Of a stretch of 41,034 nt of DNA, positions 34,060 through 41,034 are shown piece after piece. How positions within the stretch are numbered: position 1 is the first letter of the stretch; every line of letters starts with the position of its first letter. The notes beneath the pieces are model-generated. The model was not told the origin of the DNA. It was given only the letters and a program-made list of their open reading frames with translations, and did no database searches. Both the position numbers and the translations under genes were made by a program. The stretch lies in assembly GCA_007129355.1 (NCBI GenBank), contig SKVR01000020.1:1-41034 (forward strand), given 5' to 3'. The stretch is from Bacteroidales bacterium. GTDB taxonomy: Bacteria > Bacteroidota > Bacteroidia > Bacteroidales > UBA7960.

Positions 34060-36417
34060 ATGACACTGGAAGCACTTCTGGTTTTTTTTATTCTAATAGC
34101 TGCGCTGGTATTATTTTTTACCGGCTGGGTAAGAATGGATATTGTAGCACTGCTGGTTCTGGGCACACTTGGAATCAGCGGCTTGGTTTCACCTGCCGAG
34201 GCTCTTTCAGGCTTCAGCAATCCGGCTGTTGTAACCGTATGGGCCATGTTTATTCTGAGCGCGGCACTTTACCAGACAGGCGTTGCAAGAATTATCGGCC
34301 GCCAGGTTCTTAATCTTGCCGGAACCAGCGAATGGCGAATGATATTTGTTATTATGCTTACTTCGGGTTTGCTTTCGGCTGTTATGAATAACATTGGTGT
34401 GGCTGCTCTTATGCTTCCCGTGGTGATGGATATTGCGCGGTCTACCAACCGCGCACCCTCACGCCTGCTCATGCCGCTGGCATACGGTTGCTTGCTGGGA
34501 GGGCTTACAACTTTGATTGGAACACCCCCTAACCTGCTTGTAAGTTTTGCTTTGCAGGATGCCGGGCTGGAACCCTTTCAGCTTTTCGACTTTACTCCGG
34601 TGGGGATGGGTGTAATGCTGGGTGGAATCATTTTTATTTCGTTCATAGGGCGCCATTTTTTACCCGTTCGCGATGTGGCCAAAAACGGAATAAAAAAAGG
34701 CAAAAAAGCCTTACCGGCCTCCTATGAATTACAGGAGCGTACCTTTTTGATACGTGTAAAACCCGGTTCCATACTGGATGGGAAAACACTTGCTGAAAGT
34801 CGCCTGAGGGCAGCCCTGGGGATAAATGTGCTTTCGGTGAAAAGAGAAGGTGGCGGCGTAATTCTGGATCCCGGACCGGATACCCTAATCAGGGGAAAAG
34901 ACAAACTTTTCGTTCAGGGAAGATATGATGCAATCAACGCCCTTGGAGAATGGAAAATACTTCTACCAAAAGATACAGGTTTTGATCCTGAAGATCTGAA
35001 ATTATCCGACCTGAGTTTTTTTGAAGTAACTATCGGAGAAAAATCTTCACTTATTGGGCAGTGTCCTGAAAATAAACGCCTGCATAAACAGCTAAATGTA
35101 AATATTCTGGCTTTAAAACGCGATAAAGTCATTTGGGGGCAAGTTCTTAAAAAAGAAACCCTTCAATCAGGAGATGTTTTATTATTACATGGTTTAGACA
35201 AAAAAATCAAGGCTCACGGAGAAGATGGTATGTTTGAAAAGATTTCGCAAATTCAAACTAAGGAACTTCTCAAAACTTACCGTCTTCAGGAAGCGCTGTT
35301 CTTAATGGAGATCAATGAAGATTCAGAACTCTTCGGAAGCGCAGTTGCTGACACACAACTGGGTGATGCATTCGGACTCAATGTTCTGGGAATCATAAGG
35401 AAAGGAGAGAAAATACTTATGCCCAAACCCGGCGAAAAGTTTCTGCCCGGAGACCGTTTGCTTGTGCAGGGAAACATCAAAGATCTGCCTTTACTGCAAG
35501 GTCTTATGGATATAGAACTACCTGAAGAAAAGGCACCTGCTACCCAAAGCCTGGAATCTGCTGAGATTCAAATGGCAGAGGTGGTTCTGGCACCTCGCTC
35601 ACTACTTGCCGGAAAAACCCTCCGCGAAATCAACTTCCGGAAAAAATATGGAGTTACAGTATTAGCCATATGGCGCGAAGGGCGTGCATATCGCACAAAT
35701 CTGCATAATTTACCCCTTCGTTTTGGAGAAGCCCTTTTACTCTATGGAAAACGCGACAAGCTGGAGTTAATGGGAAATGACAGTGATTTTATTCTTCTCA
35801 CTGATACCATGAGCCAGACTTTCAGAACCCATAAAGCTTTAACTGCAACACTTATCATGCTGGGAATTTTGATTCCGGTTCTGGCCGGGCTGGTGCCTCT
35901 GGCCCTTTCGGCCATCATTGGTATTGCCCTGATGGTTCTTACAGGATGTCTTAAAATGGAAGAGGCCTACAGGGCCATTGAATGGCGTTCGGTTTTTCTT
36001 ATTGCAGGTCTTCTCCCCCTGGGTTTTGCCATGCAGCAAACCGGCGCTGCGGCTATGATGGCCGAACAAGTAGTTGAGATTTTCGGCAGGTTTGGCCCGT
36101 GGGGTGTAATTGCCGGACTATACCTGCTTACATTAATTTCCACACTTGCCATCCCACCTGCCGCTCTGGTGGTTATCATGTCGCCGGTGGCATTGCAGGC
36201 TGCTGCGAGTTTCGATGTATCGCCATACTCCATTATGATGGCCATTTCCATTGCAGCTGCGGCCAGCTTTCTGAGCCCGATATCACATCCGGCAAATCTC
36301 CTTGTTATGGGTCCGGGAGGTTATAAATTCACTGATTTTCTGAAACTGGGCTTACCCCTTTCCCTTGTGGTTATGGCCGTGGTAATGATTCTTTTGCCCA
36401 TTTTCTGGCCTCTGTAA
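34060..36417 (+). CDS. SLC13-family permease with four RCK_C domains, copy B
   Basis: A 785-residue paralogue of the transporter at 20140, same length and clearly similar throughout (for example NPAVVTVWAMFILSAALYQTG and TLIGTPPNLLVSFAL against the matching stretches in copy A). It has the same layout: N-terminal membrane half, four RCK_C-like domains (about 220-590), C-terminal membrane half ending IFWPL. The soluble domains differ more than the membrane parts. Upstream is a 141-base gap with no convincing -7 box. A different ligand or a different sensing range from copy A is plausible; that is inference. Confidence 0.88.
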   Translation: MTLEALLVFFILIAALVLFFTGWVRMDIVALLVLGTLGISGLVSPAEALSGFSNPAVVTVWAMFILSAALYQTGVARIIGRQVLNLAGTSEWRMIFVIMLTSGLLSAVMNNIGVAALMLPVVMDIARSTNRAPSRLLMPLAYGCLLGGLTTLIGTPPNLLVSFALQDAGLEPFQLFDFTPVGMGVMLGGIIFISFIGRHFLPVRDVAKNGIKKGKKALPASYELQERTFLIRVKPGSILDGKTLAESRLRAALGINVLSVKREGGGVILDPGPDTLIRGKDKLFVQGRYDAINALGEWKILLPKDTGFDPEDLKLSDLSFFEVTIGEKSSLIGQCPENKRLHKQLNVNILALKRDKVIWGQVLKKETLQSGDVLLLHGLDKKIKAHGEDGMFEKISQIQTKELLKTYRLQEALFLMEINEDSELFGSAVADTQLGDAFGLNVLGIIRKGEKILMPKPGEKFLPGDRLLVQGNIKDLPLLQGLMDIELPEEKAPATQSLESAEIQMAEVVLAPRSLLAGKTLREINFRKKYGVTVLAIWREGRAYRTNLHNLPLRFGEALLLYGKRDKLELMGNDSDFILLTDTMSQTFRTHKALTATLIMLGILIPVLAGLVPLALSAIIGIALMVLTGCLKMEEAYRAIEWRSVFLIAGLLPLGFAMQQTGAAAMMAEQVVEIFGRFGPWGVIAGLYLLTLISTLAIPPAALVVIMSPVALQAAASFDVSPYSIMMAISIAAAASFLSPISHPANLLVMGPGGYKFTDFLKLGLPLSLVVMAVVMILLPIFWPL

Positions 36418-36455
36418 TCCAATCATCCATGTTAACACAGAAAAAGCAGAGTAAA

Positions 36456-36485
36456 ATAAACACTATACATCAAATAAGTGTTTAT
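36456..36485. repeat. Inverted repeat after copy B permease
   Basis: ATAAACACT (36456-36464) and AGTGTTTAT (36477-36485) are exact inverted 9-base copies around a 12-base spacer, about 40 bases after the permease stop and 46 before the next ATG. There is no T run, so an operator or protein-binding site is as likely as a terminator. Confidence 0.4.
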
Positions 36486-36531
36486 GATATTGTTATAGAA
36501 TAATTCATAATTCTAATCTGATAAACAAATC

Positions 36532-37119
36532 ATGCAACGACTTATTTTTACCTTGCTATTCGTGCTATTCTCATTTTTCTTCCTGCAGGCACAAACCTAT
36601 GAAGATTTTTATACCCGCAGCCTCGACATTAACCAGTCGGGCATGTATTTCCTGGGGGGTTGGGCCTTGGCCAATATGGCTACCGGCACTTACGGCTGGA
36701 TCCGGTATGACGGTGAGAAAAAATATTTTCACCAGATGAATGCCGCCTGGAACCTAGTTAATGCAGGTATTGCCGTTTATGCACTCTTCGATATTGCCGG
36801 TACAGATATAAGTATGCTTGGCGCAGATGAAATGTTGAGAAAACACATCCGGTCAGAAAATATTTTTCTTATTAATGCAGGTCTGGATATATTATACATG
36901 GCCGGAGGAGCATGGATGATACATGCCGCAGGAAAAAATGAAAAGTGGCACGATATGCTCAAAGGTTATGGGCAATCAGTTATTTTGCAGGGAGCTTTCC
37001 TTTTCCTGTTCGACCTGGTCAAATTCGGAATTCAATACAACCACCGGATAAATTTTACAGAAACCAACAACAACCTTGGTTTGACCGGAAATGGCATCAC
37101 GCTGAGTATCGGGTTTTAA
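36532..37119 (+). CDS. Unknown membrane protein with signal peptide
   Basis: A 195-residue protein with a signal peptide (cleavage after LQAQ) and about four helical hydrophobic segments (roughly 38-55, 74-95, 110-130, 148-170) with the text YFLGGWALANMATGTYG, FHQMNAAWNLVNAGIAVYALF and LINAGLDILYMAGGAWMIHAAG. The helical part resembles proteins I recall as DUF6992, but I cannot confirm that. It stands alone between the permease and the aldo/keto reductase. No catalytic motif is evident. Confidence 0.6.
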   Translation: MQRLIFTLLFVLFSFFFLQAQTYEDFYTRSLDINQSGMYFLGGWALANMATGTYGWIRYDGEKKYFHQMNAAWNLVNAGIAVYALFDIAGTDISMLGADEMLRKHIRSENIFLINAGLDILYMAGGAWMIHAAGKNEKWHDMLKGYGQSVILQGAFLFLFDLVKFGIQYNHRINFTETNNNLGLTGNGITLSIGF

Positions 37120-37295
37120 TCAGAATAATTTAGTATTAAATAGTCAGGGCATAGCTACAGAATATTGACAATATTGGGCAAGAATCCCCTAACTCCGAAT
37201 AAAAGGGCAGATTATTCATGATATTTTCTTACATTTACATCTATTACCCGCTGGTGTTTTGAAATTTCCTTCAGGTCAAACCAAACAGAAAAATT

Positions 37296-38255
37296 ATGAA
37301 CCGTAGAGAATTTATCATAAAATCGGCCACTCTTGCTCCGGCCCTGGGACTGTTTCCCGCTGATCTTACTGCTATTGCCAGAGAATTCAGCATGGGAGAA
37401 ACCGAAAAAAGATCGCTGGGCAAAACCGGTGAAATGTTATCCATGATTGGTTTTGGAGGTATCGTTGTGACGAATGTTTCGGCTGACGAAGCTGCTGAAT
37501 CGGTAAGAAATGCCATTGATGCCGGAATCAATTATTTTGATGTGGCTCCCTCTTATGGAAATGCTGAAACCATGCTAGGTCCAGCTCTTGAGCCCTACAG
37601 AAAAGATATTTTCTTATCCTGCAAAACCGGCAAAAAAGATAAAACCGGCGCCCGCGAAGAGTTGGAGCAATCGCTAAAATACCTCCGCACAGATTACTTT
37701 GATCTTTACCAGCTTCATGCGGTTTCATCCGTTGAAGATGTGCATACCCTATTGGGAAAAGGGGGCGCTATGGAAACCTGCCTTGAAGCCCAAAAAGAAG
37801 GAAAAATCCGCTATCTTGGATTTTCGGCACATACTGTTGAAGCTGCAATGGAACTGATGAACGAATTTGATTTTGATACCATTATGTTTCCTTTTAATTA
37901 TGCTTCGTGGAATAAGGGTAATTTTGGACCACAGGTGCTGGAAAGAGCCAAAGAAAAGCAAATGGGCATCATTGCACTCAAAGCCATGGCCAAAGGAAAG
38001 TGGCCTCAAAATGCAGATCGTTCAAAATATCCCAAGGCCTGGTATGAGCCCCTTTCCAATCGGGAGGATGCCTTGCAGGGGTTGCGATTTACCTTATCAC
38101 ATCCTATCACAACAGCCATTCCTCCCGGCGAACCATCATTATTCCAGTTGGCACTGAATCTTCGCCATGAGATACATCCCATGATGCAGGAAGAGATTGA
38201 CAGACTGAAAATCCGGTCCCTCGAGTATGATCCACTGTTTACACATCAGGGCTGA
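37296..38255 (+). CDS. Aldo/keto reductase with Tat-type signal
   Basis: A 319-residue NADPH-dependent oxidoreductase of the aldo/keto reductase superfamily. The catalytic tetrad is complete: D82 and Y87 in FDVAPSYGNAE, K110 in LSCKTGKK and H141 in YQLHAV. The N-terminus NRREFIIKSATLAPALGLF is a twin-arginine signal, so the enzyme would be exported folded with its cofactor. The C-terminal cofactor-binding helix region is shorter than in cytoplasmic members. Substrate unknown. The bidirectional terminator lies 29 bases after the stop. Confidence 0.9.
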   Translation: MNRREFIIKSATLAPALGLFPADLTAIAREFSMGETEKRSLGKTGEMLSMIGFGGIVVTNVSADEAAESVRNAIDAGINYFDVAPSYGNAETMLGPALEPYRKDIFLSCKTGKKDKTGAREELEQSLKYLRTDYFDLYQLHAVSSVEDVHTLLGKGGAMETCLEAQKEGKIRYLGFSAHTVEAAMELMNEFDFDTIMFPFNYASWNKGNFGPQVLERAKEKQMGIIALKAMAKGKWPQNADRSKYPKAWYEPLSNREDALQGLRFTLSHPITTAIPPGEPSLFQLALNLRHEIHPMMQEEIDRLKIRSLEYDPLFTHQG

Positions 38256-38283
38256 TAAGGCCTGTACCTGACCATCTAAAAAC

Positions 38284-38323
38284 AAGCCATCGGCAATTTT
38301 ACGTGTAAAATTGCCGATGGCTT
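38284..38323. terminator. Perfect 18-base-pair bidirectional terminator
   Basis: An 18-base arm (38284-38301) pairs exactly with 38306-38323 around the 4-base loop CGTG, in the gap between the convergent aldo/keto reductase and S41 peptidase genes. On the minus strand it is followed by TGTTTTTA, on the + strand by a weaker T-containing stretch. Confidence 0.85.
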
Positions 38324-38358
38324 TCATAATTTGTCCGGGATTGTCCCAGTCTTTCTAC

Positions 38359-41034
38359 CTATTCAATTTCCACCTCAATCCACTTCGAACGGTCAGGATC
38401 ATCGGGTGTTATCCAGGGTTGAGGCGGACTTTCTTCCAGTTGCTGCAGCAACACTTCCACTGCTTTTTCAAGGGATGGGTCTTGTCCGCGGGCCACCAGG
38501 TGGGGCTCATCGTACACTTCAATATCAGGATAAATACCAATACCTTCAATGATCCATTCGCCTTCCTGGTTGTAAATACCAAAGCGGGGTACGCCGATGT
38601 ATCCTCCATCTGAAAGACGGGCATTTCCGGTCATACCAACCAATCCACCCCAGGTGCGGGTACCGATGATGGTTCCGAGGTTTTTCTGGCGGAAGAAATA
38701 AGGGAAAGCATCTCCGCCCGAAGCTGCAAATTGGTTGATAAGCATTGCCTTGGGGCCATCATGCGCCACTGCAGGAGTGCGCATAGGATCGAGCCCGTGA
38801 CGGTGCCAGTAGGCATGGGTTTCACGGGTAAGCATCTCCGTCAGCCTGTCAGGAATAAAACCACCTCCATTGAAACGCTCATCAATAATCAGTGCATCTT
38901 TATCATGGTATGCATACATCGCCCTGTGCAACTCACGGTTCCCGTCTTGTGCAGTGTTGGGAACGTGCATATACCCGATACGTCCGCCTGAAAGTTCGTC
39001 AACCATGGCACGGCGGGTTTCTACCCAATCCAGGTATTTCAGTTCAATTTCACTGGCAATGGGATGCACGGTAAAGGTGCGTGGGTCGCGGCCATCGGCG
39101 CGGCTGCTAACGGTAATGCGGGTAGCCACATCCACACGGTTTTCCAGGAAACGATAGGGGTTATCAGCTGTGGTTACATCATTTCCTTCAATGGCAATGA
39201 GGAAATCTCCTTCGCGAATATCCATGCCCTGCATGGTGAGTGGCGAACGGCGGCTGCTATTCCAGTTTTCTCCCTCGTAAATCTTGCTAATGATGAAGCG
39301 GTTGCTCCGCTCATCGGCTGTAAGGTCGGCACCCAGCATACCGTTCTCAATGCGATCTACCCTTTCAAAATCACCATAGTCAACATAGGCATGACCGGTG
39401 TTGGTTTCGGCAATCATTTCGCCAAACATATAATCCAGGTCAAAGCGATGATTTACATAAGGCAGCATTTGTGAGTAGCGATCATAGAAACCATCCCAGT
39501 CTACATTGTGCAGGTTGCCTACATAAAAGAAGTCGCGGTAAATGCGCCATCCGTCACGGAAGATTTGTTGCCATTCTTTACGCGGCTCAATGCGCATCTC
39601 CAGTTTATCAAGGTTGAGTTTGCCGTCTCCCGCATTCTGTCCGGGGCGTAAATCCGCCACACCATAATCCCCGGCATGCGAATAGAGGAATTTCTTTCCA
39701 TCAGCAGAAACGGTACCACTGCGGATGCTACTCATGATAACCTCATTCTTTTCTTCTTTATATTTGTAGAGGTTCATTCCGGAATCATTGAAATAAACCA
39801 ATCCATCTTCCACAGCCTGCAGGTTCCTGTAGCTTCCCGAAGAAAGGGGGAACGCGACAATACGACGATCGGCATTTTCGAAGTCAACTACTATCCTTTC
39901 TTTCTTGTCTGCATTATCATCATTACCATTTCCGTTTTCCTCAGTTTCTTTGGGTTCGAAAAGCCTGGGTGAATCATGGGTAAGGTGAATGGCATAAATG
40001 CGGGTTGCATTGTTGTAGAGATAGTTAAATTCGAAAGAAGAAAAAGCAAGATTAAAATCTCTGTTGGAAGTAAAGAAAATATAATGACCGCACTTCGAAA
40101 AGGCAGGATTTCCATCAGAAAAGGTATGATCGGTCAGGCGGTTGCTTGCACCTGTTTCAATATTATACAACCAGATAGAACTCTGACCGTTGCTGTTGCT
40201 ATTGGTATAGGCAATCCAGCGCGAATCGGGAGAGAAAGTGTAGGTCCTCAGTTCAAAGGCACGGGGTTCATCCACCACGCGGATATCTCCAGTATTGACA
40301 TCCAGCAGCTGCAGTTTCATGCTTCTGTCAAAAAACACCATATAGCGGCTGTCGGGCGACCATTCGGCCTGATATTTCCAGCCCTGCGAACCGGAGGTAA
40401 CACGGCGGGGAGTTGCACCTTCCTTGTTTTCCATCAGGTACACTTCGTACTCATCGCTGGCATCGCTGTACCACGAAATCCATTTTCCATCGGGTGACCA
40501 GGTGGGATATATCGCTCTTACGCCCTGCGTATTTGTAAGGTTATGAATGGTACCTTCACCTGCCGGTACGGAGAAAATATCGCCACGGGCATCGAACAGC
40601 ACACGATTTCCGGAAGGAGAAATAGCTGCACTATGAATGTTATCTTTAACATTTTTGAAGTAAGGCAGGGTACTCTGATTGTCGTACCGGATATTTACCA
40701 CAACCCTTTCTTCATTTCCGGTTTCCAGGTTGAGCTTGTAAAGGTGCCCACCCACTTCGTAAACCAACTGCCCGTTGTTACCGGCGGGCCACATCACGTC
40801 AAAATTATCATGGAAAGTAAGCTGGGTAGTTTCTTTGGTATTAACATCATAACTGTGCACATTGAGCCATAAATTACGGTCGGATGCAAAGTATATTTTA
40901 TCGCCATACCAGGTGGGGATATGATCAGTTCCTATCCATTCGGTTATCATTTCAGAGGTGTTGTTTTCCAGATCATAAATATGGACATTGGATGCACGTC
41001 CACCCTTGTAGCGCTTCCAGGTGCGGAATTCGCG
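38359..41034 (-). CDS. Tricorn-like S41 family peptidase (partial, 5' end outside window)
   Basis: A large secreted or periplasmic serine peptidase; the visible part has about 891 residues and remains open to the right edge (the codons from 41034 to 40951 read REFRTWKRYKGGRASN..., typical of this family). Beta-propeller repeats with WSPDG/WSPDS motifs occupy the first 460 or so residues, then a helical connector, a PDZ-like domain (DIREGDFLIAIEGNDV) and the S41 catalytic core. The nucleophile is the serine in FAASGGDAFPY; the tricorn-equivalent histidine is probably in NTGHAYVDYG and the glutamate in EGIGIYPDI. It probably degrades peptides. Confidence 0.9.
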   Translation of the reverse strand, partial: REFRTWKRYKGGRASNVHIYDLENNTSEMITEWIGTDHIPTWYGDKIYFASDRNLWLNVHSYDVNTKETTQLTFHDNFDVMWPAGNNGQLVYEVGGHLYKLNLETGNEERVVVNIRYDNQSTLPYFKNVKDNIHSAAISPSGNRVLFDARGDIFSVPAGEGTIHNLTNTQGVRAIYPTWSPDGKWISWYSDASDEYEVYLMENKEGATPRRVTSGSQGWKYQAEWSPDSRYMVFFDRSMKLQLLDVNTGDIRVVDEPRAFELRTYTFSPDSRWIAYTNSNSNGQSSIWLYNIETGASNRLTDHTFSDGNPAFSKCGHYIFFTSNRDFNLAFSSFEFNYLYNNATRIYAIHLTHDSPRLFEPKETEENGNGNDDNADKKERIVVDFENADRRIVAFPLSSGSYRNLQAVEDGLVYFNDSGMNLYKYKEEKNEVIMSSIRSGTVSADGKKFLYSHAGDYGVADLRPGQNAGDGKLNLDKLEMRIEPRKEWQQIFRDGWRIYRDFFYVGNLHNVDWDGFYDRYSQMLPYVNHRFDLDYMFGEMIAETNTGHAYVDYGDFERVDRIENGMLGADLTADERSNRFIISKIYEGENWNSSRRSPLTMQGMDIREGDFLIAIEGNDVTTADNPYRFLENRVDVATRITVSSRADGRDPRTFTVHPIASEIELKYLDWVETRRAMVDELSGGRIGYMHVPNTAQDGNRELHRAMYAYHDKDALIIDERFNGGGFIPDRLTEMLTRETHAYWHRHGLDPMRTPAVAHDGPKAMLINQFAASGGDAFPYFFRQKNLGTIIGTRTWGGLVGMTGNARLSDGGYIGVPRFGIYNQEGEWIIEGIGIYPDIEVYDEPHLVARGQDPSLEKAVEVLLQQLEESPPQPWITPDDPDRSKWIEVEIE

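Noticed and set aside
40948-40950. ATG at 40950 as start of the tricorn-like peptidase
   Set aside because: The frame continues upstream with family-typical sequence to the window edge, and the N-terminal signal would be missing.

Overview
This window looks like core chromosome from a Bacteroidota bacterium, probably Bacteroidales or Marinilabiliales-like and capable of aerobic or microaerobic respiration. The evidence is a type IX secretion protein (PorQ), Bacteroidota-style long NusB and short biosynthetic arginine decarboxylase, DUF3276, DUF5683 and DUF1573 proteins, the parA-parB-DUF5683-dapB-lepB and nusB-DUF1573-yajC-ybbR-coaE gene orders, almost no Shine-Dalgarno sequences, and intergenic TAnnTTTG boxes typical of the Bacteroidota primary sigma factor. 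I see no tRNA, rRNA, insertion sequence, phage gene or CRISPR array.

Layout, left to right. 1-2280 (+): the end of a caa3-type cytochrome oxidase locus (subunit II with fused cytochrome c, heme O synthase), then a membrane-anchored heavy-metal-domain protein that resembles MerTP without its membrane cysteines. 2485-5050 (+): a tight three-gene unit with an HlyD-like adaptor, a VTC/TTM-fold polyphosphate-polymerase-like enzyme and a DUF4956 membrane protein. 5088-7381 (-): a secreted protein and arginine decarboxylase. 7793-12542 (-): parA, parB, DUF5683, dapB and lepB, closely packed. 12832-13251 (-): a PUR-fold DUF3276 protein with its own terminator. 13592-17028 (+): nusB, DUF1573, yajC, ybbR, coaE, with a strong hairpin terminator between yajC and ybbR. 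17146-22497 (+): universal stress protein, porQ, ispH and a large SLC13/RCK_C permease. 22535-25498 (-): ruvX, def, M16 peptidase and O-methyltransferase. 25611-28867 (+): ftsK and a LolA-like protein. 28896-32525 (-): guaA and a LysM/periplasmic-binding fusion. 32628-38255 (+): YggS, a CDP-alcohol phosphatidyltransferase, a second SLC13/RCK_C permease of exactly the same length as the first, an unknown membrane protein and a Tat-type aldo/keto reductase. 38359-end (-): a tricorn-like S41 peptidase cut by the window edge.

Most genes are housekeeping: chromosome partition and translocation, secretion and protein maturation, isoprenoid, lysine, CoA, GMP and polyamine synthesis, and envelope biogenesis. 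The most promising candidate for an undescribed system is the HlyD-like/TTM/DUF4956 operon, which has the parts expected for a bacterial counterpart of the yeast VTC machine (polymerase plus membrane channel) with an added periplasmic adaptor. The function is inference; the domain assignments rest on visible motifs. Other points of note are the MerTP-like protein lacking its transport cysteines, two equal-length permeases with four RCK_C domains each, and promoter or terminator signals that settle several start codons.
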